DNA of 61,707 nucleotides. Source: Arthrobacter terrae (GTDB lineage Bacteria; Actinomycetota; Actinomycetes; Actinomycetales; Micrococcaceae). Below, one piece after another: positions 1-8,849 of the stretch. The notes beneath the pieces were generated by a model that saw only the letters and a list, made by a program, of their open reading frames with translations, had not been told where the DNA came from and made no database searches. The stretch is taken from the NCBI RefSeq assembly GCF_015708085.1, contig NZ_JADNYM010000018.1:1-61707 (forward strand), written 5' to 3'. Every line of letters starts with the position of its first letter. Position 1 is the stretch's first letter. Made by a program: the position numbers and the translations under genes.

Positions 1-844
1 TCGGAGCCTGCCGCGCCAGATACTCCCCGATCCGCTCCGACGTCTCCACCGTAACGATCCGGGCCGGGACCTTCTCCAACACCCGCACCCCGGTCCGCAC
101 ATGCCCGGCCGTAACATCCCCCACCGCTAACCGGGAACCCAACGACGCCAACGGCCCCGCCCCCAACACCACCTCACGGACCAAAAAACCAGAACCCCTA
201 CCCTTACCCTTGCCGTTGCTGTTGGTGTGGATGGCGCGGGCCGCTTCCACATCGGCTTTCGCCCGCCCCGGTTCAACCCCCACCCCATGCACCAGATACT
301 CACGCATATTCTTCGTCCCGATCCCGGACAACCCCGCAGCCCCGCACTGATCCGCGGCCGCGACACTGTGCAGATACACCGCGTCCAACCGACGCCGCGT
401 ACTCTCAGCCGCACCAATAATCGACAGCCACGCCTCCTGCGACACAGCCTGCGGATCCGTCCCCAAAACCTCCGCCAACAACACATTCACCTGCTCCAAC
501 CGTCCCACGATCCCCGCCGACGGCCCCACCACAAACAGAGCCTCCCCAACCGGACCATCAACCGGTACCCCAGAAACCGGCAAACCAGCGGGAACACCCG
601 GGCCGGCGGCACCGCCGGCGTCTGATCCGCCGGTACTGGCGGCGCCGTCGTCGGGCCGGCCGGTCCCGGGAACAGTGCCAGGGACGGGAACAGGACCGGA
701 GCCGGTGGCAGGGCCGGTCCGGGGACCAGTGCCAGGACCGGGGCCGGTGCTTAGGCCCGCGCGCTCGAGCCGATGCGGATACTTCGCCGTGACCGCAGCC
801 AGCACCCGAGCCAGATTCTCCCGATCAATCTCCACACCACCCAC
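1..844 (-). CDS. DUF222 / 13E12-repeat protein, probable HNH endonuclease (3' end outside window)
   Basis: Reading the minus strand from a GTG near 844 gives an uninterrupted frame to the left edge. It begins VEIDRENLARVLAAVTAKYP, continues through a Gly/Pro/Thr-rich low-complexity linker (about 600-760), and then has the typical DUF222 text EQVNVLLAEVLGTD, WLSIIGAAESTRRRLDAVYL and GTKNMREYLVHG. In this family a C-terminal HNH nuclease domain normally follows; here it would lie beyond base 1 and cannot be seen. A GAGGGG lies just upstream of a cluster of GTG codons (847, 844, 835), so the exact start is uncertain. DUF222/13E12 genes are present in many copies in Arthrobacter-like genomes and their cellular role is unknown. 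Large overlapping open frames on both strands here are artefacts of the GC-rich repeat. Confidence 0.75.
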   Translation of the reverse strand, partial: MGGVEIDRENLARVLAAVTAKYPHRLERAGLSTGPGPGTGPRTGPATGSGPVPVPGTVPGTGRPDDGAASTGGSDAGGAAGPGVPAGLPVSGVPVDGPVGEALFVVGPSAGIVGRLEQVNVLLAEVLGTDPQAVSQEAWLSIIGAAESTRRRLDAVYLHSVAAADQCGAAGLSGIGTKNMREYLVHGVGVEPGRAKADVEAARAIHTNSNGKGKGRGSGFLVREVVLGAGPLASLGSRLAVGDVTAGHVRTGVRVLEKVPARIVTVETSERIGEYLARQAP

Positions 845-1136
845 CACCCCTCAACACCCGAACCCGGCAACCCTCACCGAAAGAAAACCTGGCAAGAAAA
901 CCTGGAAATCCTCCTGATCTCCAACTACTCCAAGGCTACGAAGAGACACCGACATCACCAGGACAAAAAGACCCCAAAAACGGCCCCTGTGGAAAAGTAT
1001 TTTGAAAAACATTCCAGGCTCCGTGCGCCGACCGGGCTAAAAGCACTCGCCCGGATCCCCGTGGACTGCGCTACGCCGCACCCCGCTAAACTGGAACGAC
1101 TTGTTGGAGACCCCGCCGCATGTAAGGAAGCTAGTG

Positions 1137-1805
1137 ATGTTGAACGGACACGTACGCCCGAACCGACCTCGGGGAATCTTTCCGACAGTCCAACGGGCCA
1201 CTACAGGGACGCACGGAGACCGTGCCCCTGTCGTCGTGACAGCGGTTCTGGCCGCGGCGCTTTTCCTGACCGGTTGCACATCGTCGAACGGCTCCGGGGA
1301 AACTACCAGCGCGGTGCCAAGCAGCGTGGCCGGCGCTTCAGAGGCTCAGCAATCGGCGGGACCAGCAGCATCCAGCACTTCAAGTAATACAACGTCGGGT
1401 ACAACGTCGCCGTCGCCGTCGCCGTCGTCGACTTCGTCCGCTAGTCCGACGTCGAGCACCACCTCGACGGTCGGCGCGCTGGTCGCGGACTTTCCCGCCA
1501 CCTTGCTCCCCGTCATGCCCGGCGCCAACGTAAAAGCGTCAAGCTTCGATAAAACCAAGACGCCCGCCACGGCCTCTTTCACCGCAGCCATCAGCGCGAC
1601 GAGTACCGATGTGCTGGCCTACTACACCAAGGTTTTCCAGGATCAGGGCTTCACGGCGCTTCCAGGAGACGCAGTCGGCTCGGTCGCCGCCAAGGATTTC
1701 AGCCGTGCGAACGGGACAGAAACCGTCCAGGTTTCGGTGGTCCCGTCCGAACCCGGCGTCACCTTCACGGTAAGCGCCAATGTCCTTCCGGCCTCCCTCA
1801 AGTGA
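1137..1805 (+). CDS. Putative lipoprotein with Ser/Thr/Pro-rich linker
   Basis: About 222 aa. A hydrophobic segment (APVVVTAVLAAALFLTGC) ends in the lipobox LTGC, so the protein should be exported, lipidated on Cys and anchored in the outer face of the membrane. A long Ser/Thr/Pro/Gly-rich linker (roughly residues 50-115) leads to a small C-terminal domain (about residues 120-222) with an alternating alpha/beta look, including DVLAYYTKVFQDQGF and VQVSVVPSEPGVTFTVSANV. The start at ATG 1137 was chosen because AAGGAAG lies 6 bases upstream; an upstream ATG at 1101 has no such site. Its stop overlaps the GTG of the next gene (GTGA), so the two are translationally coupled. I do not recognise the C-terminal domain and cannot name a function. 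Confidence 0.75.
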   Translation: MLNGHVRPNRPRGIFPTVQRATTGTHGDRAPVVVTAVLAAALFLTGCTSSNGSGETTSAVPSSVAGASEAQQSAGPAASSTSSNTTSGTTSPSPSPSSTSSASPTSSTTSTVGALVADFPATLLPVMPGANVKASSFDKTKTPATASFTAAISATSTDVLAYYTKVFQDQGFTALPGDAVGSVAAKDFSRANGTETVQVSVVPSEPGVTFTVSANVLPASLK

Positions 1806-2935
1806 GCACCAACAGCAGCCGCGCCGATGAGCGTCTGGTGATCCCGCAAACGGATAACGTCCTCACAGAGCAGGAGCTGTTCATTGCCGGCGTTGCCCGC
1901 GAGCTCGCAGTCTTCCTCGATTCCAAACGTGACGTACTCACGGCCATCTCCCCGGATACGCTGGTGCTGCTGGACTCCGTTCGCACACTGGTGACCGGGG
2001 GAAAGCGGCTCCGTGCCCTAATGTGTTACTGGGGTTGGCGCGGTGCCGGTGGCAAGGCGGACAGCTCAGAAATTGTAAGCGCGGGCGTCGCGCTGGAACT
2101 CTTCCAAGCGGCAGCCCTCATCCACGATGACATCATTGATGGATCGGACATCCGCCGCGGCGGTCCCAGTGTGCACCGCCGATTCAGCCTACTTCACACC
2201 ACGAACCGCTGGTCCTTGGACGCCGAGCGGTTCGGTCATGCGGCAGCCATCCTGACCGGAGATCTCTGTTTGTCCTTCAGCGAAGAAGTCCTCGCCTCGA
2301 TAGGACGGCCGACGGCGGCAGGCACCAGGGCGCGCAAGGTTTTCGATCTCATGCGGACGGAGGTCATGGCCGGGCAGTATCTGGACATTCTCGAGGAAGT
2401 CTCCGGGCCTGCCCGGCCGGTCGAAACAGCCGTGCAGCGGGCACAGGACATCATCCGTTACAAGAGTGCCAAATATTCGACCGAACATCCTCTTGTCCTA
2501 GGCGGCGCCCTTGCCGGCGCCGACGAAGAACTGCTGGCAGGCTACTCGGCGTTCGCCTTGCCGCTGGGCGAGGCCTTTCAGTTGCGTGACGATCTACTGG
2601 GGGTTTTCGGCGACCCGGCCACTACCGGAAAGCCTGCCGGGGATGATCTGCGAGAGGGAAAGCGCACGGTCCTCGTGGGGCTCACGCTGGCAGCCGCGGG
2701 CGAACGGGAAGCACGGTTCGTCGATGAGCGGCTGGGGTGCCAGGAGCTTGGCGATGCAGAGATTGAGCGCATCCGGGCGATCATCGTTGAATCCGGAGCC
2801 TTGGCGGAAGCGGAAACACTCATAGAGGCCTACAGCGCAAAATCCTTTGCAGCCTTGGACTCGTTGGACGTGCCCGACGAGGCCGCGGCATCACTGCGCG
2901 CGCTGGCCACGGCCGCCGTCCGCAGAAAGTCTTGA
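1802..2935 (+). CDS. Polyprenyl diphosphate synthase (trans-isoprenyl diphosphate synthase)
   Basis: 377 aa, normal for the family. It condenses isopentenyl diphosphate with allylic diphosphates to make C15-C50 prenyl chains for menaquinone, carotenoids or other isoprenoids. The first aspartate-rich motif is ALIHDDIIDGSDIRRGG (about residues 104-120), followed by the RRGGPSVHRRF region. The second is FQLRDDLLGVFGD (about 260-272), followed by TGKPAGDDLREGKRT. The GGKRLRALM substrate-binding stretch is near residue 66. The GTG start overlaps the stop of the lipoprotein gene by 4 bases. The place next to an Rv2175c-type gene, a kinase and aroG matches M. tuberculosis idsA2 (Rv2173). Chain length cannot be set from sequence alone, so no symbol is given. 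Confidence 0.92.
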   Translation: MSTNSSRADERLVIPQTDNVLTEQELFIAGVARELAVFLDSKRDVLTAISPDTLVLLDSVRTLVTGGKRLRALMCYWGWRGAGGKADSSEIVSAGVALELFQAAALIHDDIIDGSDIRRGGPSVHRRFSLLHTTNRWSLDAERFGHAAAILTGDLCLSFSEEVLASIGRPTAAGTRARKVFDLMRTEVMAGQYLDILEEVSGPARPVETAVQRAQDIIRYKSAKYSTEHPLVLGGALAGADEELLAGYSAFALPLGEAFQLRDDLLGVFGDPATTGKPAGDDLREGKRTVLVGLTLAAAGEREARFVDERLGCQELGDAEIERIRAIIVESGALAEAETLIEAYSAKSFAALDSLDVPDEAAASLRALATAAVRRKS

Positions 2936-2963
2936 TCCGGCCAGGGCCGGCCAGAGGGCCGGG

Positions 2964-3335
2964 CTACCAGCCGAGGGCCTGTGCGCGGCGGCGGATTTCT
3001 GTCTTGCGGCCCTCCCGCAGAGCGTCCACCGGCCGGCCGGGCAGGGAATCATCTTCGGTGAACAACCAGGCGATTGCTTCCTCATCGCTGAATGCCGCAT
3101 CGCCAAGGACCACAAGAGTGCCTTTAAGGCTGTCCAGAATCTTGCCGTCCATAAAAAAGGCTGCAGGCACGGAGCGGATTTTACGCTCCCCGATCCGCAG
3201 GGCGAGCAGCGCGCGACCCTCCAGAAGGCTGTGAACCTTGGTGACCGAAACACCTAGAAGCTCGCTGACATCGGGCAAGGGCAACCATTCACTGACAAGA
3301 TTCTCCACGTTATTCACCCGGTAAGCCTGCCACAC
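2964..3335 (-). CDS. Rv2175c-family DNA-binding protein (wHTH)
   Basis: Up to 123 aa from GTG 3335; GTG 3317 is an equally plausible start. The N-terminal half (EWLPLPDVSELLGVSVTKVHSLLEG) is a winged helix-turn-helix of the MerR/excisionase type. The C-terminal half (GTLVVLGDAAFSDEEAIAWLFTEDDSLPGRPVDAL...RAQALGW) is the conserved Rv2175c C-terminal domain. In M. tuberculosis Rv2175c is phosphorylated by the Ser/Thr kinase PknL encoded beside it, which changes its DNA binding. Here a PASTA kinase is encoded 1.8 kb away. The gene is convergent with the prenyl synthase, with only 28 GC-rich bases between them. Confidence 0.88.
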   Translation of the reverse strand: MWQAYRVNNVENLVSEWLPLPDVSELLGVSVTKVHSLLEGRALLALRIGERKIRSVPAAFFMDGKILDSLKGTLVVLGDAAFSDEEAIAWLFTEDDSLPGRPVDALREGRKTEIRRRAQALGW

Positions 3336-3617
3336 CTTGTAGCCGCCGTCCTACTCCCAGCATCAGCTCGCTCCGACGCTTGCCGACTTCGCACAACACC
3401 CCGTCCGCCTAAAACGTTGCGACACTCCAGGCAAGCAGGCTAATGGATTTTGTAAATGACTGTGCTATGGAAATTCTCGTGTAAATTCACATGAGTCACA
3501 TGAGTCACATACGTCACAGGATTAACATTTGTTGTCTTTGGGTACTCTGCATCATGACTAACAACGGCAGTACAAAAAACACCGGTATCACCCCATCTAC
3601 GTTGAGGAATTATCTCC
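3336..3617 (+). promoter_or_regulatory. Upstream region with three phased GTCACA direct repeats (candidate MtrA-type site)
   Basis: The 282 bases between the divergent Rv2175c-type gene and the LysM/transglycosylase gene are AT-richer than their surroundings. GTCACA occurs at 3495-3500, 3504-3509 and 3513-3518, a strict 9-bp spacing, about 100 bp before the ATG at 3618. Tandem GTCACA-like repeats are the type of target described for the actinobacterial response regulator MtrA, whose regulon includes peptidoglycan hydrolases. Assigning this site to MtrA is inference. No clear -35/-10 pair stands out, and I see no c-di-AMP (ydaO) aptamer. Confidence 0.45.
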
Positions 3618-4997
3618 ATGACTCCCGCAATCCCGCCACGACCCGGCCGGAAATCAGTTAGGCAGCTGGCTCTAGTGTCCACTGCCGCGCTTCCTGTGGT
3701 CATGCTCTCGTCTCTGGCCCTGGCACTGCCGGCAACTGCCGCACAGCCTGCCTCGGCTCCGGCAAAGAGCATCCCTGTTTCATTTTCCCTGACCGGCCAG
3801 CTTGCGGGGCGCAGCGCGGCGATCACCGCAGGCATGAGTACCGCAGGCATGAGTACCGCCAGCTATGCGCAAATGCCGACCAGCAATGTCGCCACCGCGT
3901 TCCCGGCCGGCTTTGCAGCAACCATGTTCGCCGCGCCGGCGGACTACACCGTGCTGACCGGGGACACTGTCAGTGCCATTGCGGGACGCTTCGGTCTGGA
4001 CGTTCGGCAGGTCCTGGACCTGAATAATCTGGGCGCGACATCGTTGATCCATCCGGGACAAACACTGCGCCTGACGGACTCCGGTTCCGCCCCGGCTGCG
4101 TCTGCCGCCCCGGCTGCGTCTGCAGCGTCCGACTATACGGTGCAGGCCGGGGACACGATCAGCGCCATTGCTGCCGCTCATTCCTTATCGGTTGGTCATC
4201 TGCTGACGCTCAATAGCCTCTCGGCCGTCTCCATTATCCGCCCGGGCCAGCCGATTAAGCTGGCCGCAGGCGGCTCAACGGCTGACGCGCCGGCCGCCGC
4301 AACAGAGGGTGCCACGCAGGCAGTCGCCGCTGCAGCTGGTTACGTCATCAAGGTCGGCGACACCTTATCCGCCATCGCCGCGGCCAACGATGTCACTGTG
4401 CAGGCTCTGGCATCGGCCAACGGCCTCACTGCGAACACTCTCATTCATCCCGGCCAAAGTCTCACCCTGCCGGGGTCCATCTCGGTGGCTTCCAGCGAAG
4501 CACCGACGCAGCTGGTTCCCAACACCTTCCTGCATTACACCTACCCGGAAGCCGTCGTAAGCCAGGCCAATGTCAACAAGGCCGCGCTGCTGGCTGCGCC
4601 CATCCCCTCTCAGGACCAGATCAAGGACCTCGTTGCCACGACCGCGGCCCGGATGGGCGTGCCGCCCTCGTTGGCCCTGGCGTTTGCTCTGCAGGAATCC
4701 GGCTTCAACCACCAGTCGGTGTCCCCCGCAAATGCGATCGGCACCATGCAGATCATCCCGCAGGCCGGCGAATGGGCCTCAGAGCTTGTGGGGCGGCATC
4801 TGAACCTCCTCGACCCGCAGGACAATGTTACGGCCGGGGTGGCCATAATCCGCGCTTTGGTCTCCACCAGCGATTCCCTGGACAACGCGATCGCGGGCTA
4901 CTACCAGGGGCAGTACTCGGTCTCGTTGTACGGGATGTACCCTGACACCGCCAATTACGTCGCTTCGGTCAAGGAGAATCAGCTGACATTCGGCTAG
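3618..4997 (+). CDS. Secreted lytic transglycosylase with three LysM domains
   Basis: 459 aa. A Tat/Sec-like N-terminus (basic RPGRKSVRQ, then a hydrophobic ALVSTAALPVVMLSSLALAL ending near an Ala-rich cleavage site) marks it as exported. Three LysM peptidoglycan-binding modules follow at about residues 108-155 (DYTVLTGDTVSAIAGRF), 171-218 (DYTVQAGDTISAIAAAH) and 240-288 (YVIKVGDTLSAIAAAN). A goose-lysozyme/SLT-type catalytic domain occupies about residues 330-459: ALAFALQESGFNHQSVSP carries the catalytic Glu, followed by NAIGTMQIIP and a late YYQGQYSV. It should cleave glycan strands in the cell wall. A small in-frame duplication (GMSTAGMSTA) lies near residue 75. The start at 3618 fits the signal peptide. 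The gene sits just before the PASTA kinase, separated by a strong terminator. Confidence 0.9.
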   Translation: MTPAIPPRPGRKSVRQLALVSTAALPVVMLSSLALALPATAAQPASAPAKSIPVSFSLTGQLAGRSAAITAGMSTAGMSTASYAQMPTSNVATAFPAGFAATMFAAPADYTVLTGDTVSAIAGRFGLDVRQVLDLNNLGATSLIHPGQTLRLTDSGSAPAASAAPAASAASDYTVQAGDTISAIAAAHSLSVGHLLTLNSLSAVSIIRPGQPIKLAAGGSTADAPAAATEGATQAVAAAAGYVIKVGDTLSAIAAANDVTVQALASANGLTANTLIHPGQSLTLPGSISVASSEAPTQLVPNTFLHYTYPEAVVSQANVNKAALLAAPIPSQDQIKDLVATTAARMGVPPSLALAFALQESGFNHQSVSPANAIGTMQIIPQAGEWASELVGRHLNLLDPQDNVTAGVAIIRALVSTSDSLDNAIAGYYQGQYSVSLYGMYPDTANYVASVKENQLTFG

Positions 4998-5031
4998 TAC
5001 CTACCTTTGGCCGGATGTTGCCGCCATAAAC

Positions 5032-5071
5032 GAACAGGGCCGGAACGAGTGTTGTTCGCGGCCCTGTTCCT
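5032..5071 (+). terminator. Rho-independent-like terminator after the LysM/SLT gene
   Basis: A perfect 11-bp stem (GAACAGGGCCG at 5032-5042 with CGGCCCTGTTC at 5059-5069) and a 16-base loop lie 35 bases after the stop of the transglycosylase gene and just before the kinase GTG at 5093. The following run is short (CCTTTG), so termination may be partial. Confidence 0.65.
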
Positions 5072-5092
5072 TTGAGCGCCTAGGATCGAAGG

Positions 5093-7237
5093 GTGCAAGA
5101 ACTTTCGGTAGACCCATTGGTAGGGACCACGGTTGGGGAGCGCTACCTCGTTCTGTCGAAGGTGGCGCGCGGCGGCATGTCCACCGTCTACCTGGCAACG
5201 GACCTGCGTCTGGACCGCAACGTCGCCCTGAAGGTCCTGCACCCGCATCTGGCCACAGACAATAGTTTTCTCGATCGGCTGGGCCGGGAGGCCAAGGCGG
5301 CGGCGCGTCTGTCGCATCCGCATGTGGTTGGAATGTTTGACACCGGCAATGACGGCCCGCTGGCCTACCTGGTGATGGAATACATTCCCGGCCACACCTT
5401 GCGGGATGTGCTTAACGAGCGCGGGGCGCTCCCGCCGCGGCTCGCGCTGGCTTACCTGGACGCCGTCGTGGAGGGCCTTGGGGCTGCCCACGCCGCGGAC
5501 CTTGTCCATCGGGATATCAAGCCCGAAAACGTGCTCATTGCCGACGACGGCCGCATCAAGGTCGGCGACTTCGGTCTGGCCCGAGCTGTGACGACGACGA
5601 CGAACACGGGAATGCTGATCGGGACCGTCGGGTACCTCTCACCAGAACTCGTCGATGGCGCTCCGGCGGACGCGCGCAGCGACATCTATTCCATTGGCAT
5701 CATGCTTTTCGAGCTGTTGACCGGACACCAACCATTCCGCGGCGAGCTGCCGGTCCGAGTGGCCCTGCAGCATCTAACGACTCCCGTCCCCGCACCTTCG
5801 ACCGAGTTGCCGGGGCTGTCTGCAGACCTCGATGAGCTGGTCCGCTGCTGCACCGAGAAAGACCCGGAGTCCAGACCCGCGGACGGCTACGCACTGCTGG
5901 AAGACCTGCGCCACATCCGAACGACGCTCAGCGACGCGGAATTAGATTTCCAAGCTCCCTCTCACATCGCCGGGACCCCGGAAACAGGGACGCCGGAAAC
6001 GGGGGCACCGTGGGGACGCACAGGGAACGGCCGGACCGAGGTCGTGCACTTGGCTACTGAGGCAATCCGCACCGAGGCGCAGCAGACCGTGCTGATCGAC
6101 AACTCTCTGTTACCGGATGACAGAACCCAGCAGACCAAAATGATGGGACGTATACATCACACGACGGTACTACCGGCGGGGAGCAACCCGGCAGCCCGGC
6201 AGGGATATGCCGGACCGCTCTCCCCACCCGAAGAACCAGCCCCGGTTCTGCGACCCAGCCGGCGCGAGGCTAAACGTGCGGTCCGCAGCGCGGAGCACGC
6301 CCGGATTCGAGCGGCCGAACATCCCCTGCAGACTCTGCGCCGCGGCCGGCCCCGCCGCCGTTTCCTGATCTGGCTGATCGTGCTGCTGGTGCTGGCGCTG
6401 CTCGGCGGCGGTGCAGGCTGGTTTTTCGGCCTCGGTCCCGGCGCACTGGCAGCCGTCCCGAACGTCCAGGACAAAACGGTGGCACAGGCCCAGGCATTGC
6501 TGCAGGATCAGGGTTTCGGTTCCATGAGCAAAGACGTCAATGATGAGACCGTGCAACAGGGCCTGGTGGTGACGAGCGACCCAGAGCCGGGGACGCAGCG
6601 ACGTCGGTTTCTCCCGGTAACCCTGCTGGTTTCCAAGGGGCCGGTCCTGTACACGGTTCCAGCCGTAACCGGCGGTACTCTGGACGCCGCAAAGACGGCG
6701 CTGAACAACGCCAAGCTCGCCCTGGGCAACGTCACCGGACAATATGACGAAGAAAGGGCCGCTGGCGTTGTCCTAAGTCAGAGCCCGACGTCGAACACGC
6801 AGCAGCGCGGGACCACGCCCGTGGACCTAACCGTCTCCAAGGGCCCGACGCCTATCCCGGTGCCCAACGTGGTCGGTAAGGACAAGGACGCTGCGCGTAA
6901 GGCCATGAATGACGTTGGACTCGTCCCGCAGCTGGCGCCGGATACGGTCTTCGACAAACAAGTTCCCGCCGGTTCCGTAGTCTCGCAGGATCCGGCCAGC
7001 GGGACGCTGTCCAAGGGTTCTGCGGTTACGCTGACCGTTTCCAAGGGCCCCAAGCTGATCACCGTCCCCAGCTTCATCGGCAAGCAGGTGGACAAGGCGG
7101 TCCAGGAACTCCAGCAGCTCGGTTTTCAGGTCAAGGTCAACAATATTCTGGGCGGGTTTTTCGGCACCGTTCGTGACCAGAACCCGGTCAACAAGGATGT
7201 GCCCGAAGGATCCGTCATTATTTTGACCGTAGTCTGA
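5093..7237 (+). CDS. PknB-type serine/threonine protein kinase with four PASTA domains
   Basis: 714 aa. Kinase domain residues 1-280: glycine loop VARGGMSTVYLA, catalytic Lys47 (VALKVLHP), catalytic loop HRDIKPEN with Asp141, DFG at 159-161, and GTVGYLSPE in place of APE. A juxtamembrane region rich in Arg leads to one transmembrane helix at about 423-445 (FLIWLIVLLVLALLGGG). Four extracellular PASTA repeats follow, beginning VPNVQDKTV, VPAVTGGTL, VPNVVGKDK and VPSFIGKQV; the last ends the protein. PASTA kinases sense muropeptides or lipid II and control growth, division and, through GarA/OdhI, 2-oxoglutarate metabolism. The gene occupies the position of pknL in mycobacteria but has PASTA repeats like PknB. 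Start is GTG 5093 with AAGGG just upstream; the family N-terminus begins directly at the kinase fold. Confidence 0.93.
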   Translation: MQELSVDPLVGTTVGERYLVLSKVARGGMSTVYLATDLRLDRNVALKVLHPHLATDNSFLDRLGREAKAAARLSHPHVVGMFDTGNDGPLAYLVMEYIPGHTLRDVLNERGALPPRLALAYLDAVVEGLGAAHAADLVHRDIKPENVLIADDGRIKVGDFGLARAVTTTTNTGMLIGTVGYLSPELVDGAPADARSDIYSIGIMLFELLTGHQPFRGELPVRVALQHLTTPVPAPSTELPGLSADLDELVRCCTEKDPESRPADGYALLEDLRHIRTTLSDAELDFQAPSHIAGTPETGTPETGAPWGRTGNGRTEVVHLATEAIRTEAQQTVLIDNSLLPDDRTQQTKMMGRIHHTTVLPAGSNPAARQGYAGPLSPPEEPAPVLRPSRREAKRAVRSAEHARIRAAEHPLQTLRRGRPRRRFLIWLIVLLVLALLGGGAGWFFGLGPGALAAVPNVQDKTVAQAQALLQDQGFGSMSKDVNDETVQQGLVVTSDPEPGTQRRRFLPVTLLVSKGPVLYTVPAVTGGTLDAAKTALNNAKLALGNVTGQYDEERAAGVVLSQSPTSNTQQRGTTPVDLTVSKGPTPIPVPNVVGKDKDAARKAMNDVGLVPQLAPDTVFDKQVPAGSVVSQDPASGTLSKGSAVTLTVSKGPKLITVPSFIGKQVDKAVQELQQLGFQVKVNNILGGFFGTVRDQNPVNKDVPEGSVIILTVV

Positions 7238-7273
7238 CCCCGGTACCGAAATCTGGAGCAACCCTTGGAGCGA

Positions 7274-8740
7274 CTAGGACCGGTTGGACAGGGCTCCAGC
7301 AACCAGGAATGCCATTTCCAGGGACTGCTTATGATTTAGCCGCGGGTCGCAGACCGACTCGTAGCCCTCCAGGAAGGCTTCCTGATCGATGGGATCAGCA
7401 CCGCCCAGACATTCAGCAACGTCGTCGCCCGTCATCTCCACGTGCAGGCCGCCGGGGAATGTTCCGAGCGACTTGTGCACCTCGAAAAAACCCCTGACTT
7501 CGTCGATGACATCATCGAAGTTGCGCGTCTTGTACCCGTTGGGGGACGTGACGGTGTTCCCGTGCATGGGATCCGTGACCCAGAGGACCTGAGCCCCGGA
7601 GTCCGTGACCTTCCGGACCAGCTGAGGCAGTTTCTCGCGGATATTCCGTGCACCCATCCGCGTAATGAAGGTCAAACGGCCCGGTTCCCGGTCCGGATCG
7701 AGCTTATCGATCAACCGCAATGCGTCCTCCCCCGTGGTGCCCGGGCCCAATTTGACGCCGATGGGGTTACGGACGCGGGAGAGAAAGTCGATGTGGGCCT
7801 GATCCAGTTCACGGGTCCGCTCGCCGATCCACAGAAAATGTCCCGAAGTGTCGTAAGGCAGGCCCGTGCGGGAGTCGATGCGCGTCAGTGCCCGTTCATA
7901 ATCCAGCAGCAGCGCCTCGTGGCTGGCGAAGAATTCGACTCGTTTGAGCGCTTCGAAGTCCGCTCCGCAGGAGGCCATGAACTTGATGGCCCGGTCAATG
8001 TCCTTCGCCAGGGACTCATAGCGCGCATGGGCGGGATTCTGCGTGAAGCCACGGTTCCACTGGTGCACCAGGCGCAGGTCGGCGAAGCCGCCCTGCGTGA
8101 AGGCACGTATCAGGTTCAGCGTGGAAGCGGAGGTGTGGTACGCCTTGAGCATTCTGGAGGCGTCGTGCGCGCGTGACTGAGGGGTGAATTCGAACCCATT
8201 GACGATGTCTCCACGGAAGGCCGGAAGGGTAACGCCGTCGCGCGTTTCATCATTGGACGAACGCGGTTTGGCGAACTGTCCCGCCATCCGCCCCATTTTG
8301 ATGACCGGCATGGAAGCGCCATAGGTGAGCACCACAGCCATCTGCAGAATTGTTTTTACCCTGGCGCTGATTTTGTCCGCGGTGGCACCTGCGAAGGTTT
8401 CCGCGCAGTCTCCCCCCTGCAGCAGGAAGGCCTTCCCTTGGGCAGCCAAGGCCAAGCGATCACGCAGGTCGTCCACTTCACCGGCAAATACCAGTGGCGG
8501 CAGCATCGACAGTTCCTTGACCGAGGACTCATAGACGGACACATCCGACCAGACCGGTTGCTGGGAAATCGGCAGTTTCCGCCAATCGTCCAGACCAGGG
8601 TAAGCGACGGCGCCTCCGGTGGCAGCGCCGGGCACGGGGGCCGCGGCAGCCGCGGAGACAGCGCCGGGCGCGGGGGCAGCCGTAGGGGCGGCAGCGAAGT
8701 CTGGCGGGAGGATCGGAGCAGGTGTTGAAAGATCAGTCAC
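7274..8740 (-). CDS. aroG: Class II 3-deoxy-7-phosphoheptulonate synthase (DAHP synthase)
   Basis: 488 aa. It condenses phosphoenolpyruvate and erythrose 4-phosphate in the first step of the shikimate pathway, in the cytoplasm. Class II signatures include LLQGGDCAETFAG with the metal-binding Cys112, the KMGRMAGQFAKPRS stretch, LWIGERTRELDQAHIDFLSRVRNP, KLGPGTT, and VTDPMHGNTV near the C-terminus. A 45-residue Ala/Pro-rich N-terminal leader (residues 5-48) is longer than in most homologues. The start is GTG 8740. The gene is convergent with the kinase (36 bases apart), the same pairing as pknL/aroG in M. tuberculosis. Confidence 0.95.
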   Translation of the reverse strand: MTDLSTPAPILPPDFAAAPTAAPAPGAVSAAAAAPVPGAATGGAVAYPGLDDWRKLPISQQPVWSDVSVYESSVKELSMLPPLVFAGEVDDLRDRLALAAQGKAFLLQGGDCAETFAGATADKISARVKTILQMAVVLTYGASMPVIKMGRMAGQFAKPRSSNDETRDGVTLPAFRGDIVNGFEFTPQSRAHDASRMLKAYHTSASTLNLIRAFTQGGFADLRLVHQWNRGFTQNPAHARYESLAKDIDRAIKFMASCGADFEALKRVEFFASHEALLLDYERALTRIDSRTGLPYDTSGHFLWIGERTRELDQAHIDFLSRVRNPIGVKLGPGTTGEDALRLIDKLDPDREPGRLTFITRMGARNIREKLPQLVRKVTDSGAQVLWVTDPMHGNTVTSPNGYKTRNFDDVIDEVRGFFEVHKSLGTFPGGLHVEMTGDDVAECLGGADPIDQEAFLEGYESVCDPRLNHKQSLEMAFLVAGALSNRS

Positions 8741-8849
8741 AGCTTTAGCCTAGTTGCTTTTGCCGCCTCCGGCTGTGGCCGCGGTCATGACGAGTCCGCC
8801 GCCGTCATATAGCGAAGTCAGCACGGCACCAACCGTAGGCAGCGATTGC

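Noticed and set aside
227-625. Plus-strand frames in the first 1.4 kb
   Set aside because: Arg/Pro-rich shadows of the DUF222 gene; the minus-strand reading has the family motifs.
3336-3617. c-di-AMP (ydaO-type) riboswitch before the LysM gene
   Set aside because: Common upstream of such genes in actinobacteria, but the conserved aptamer text is not present.
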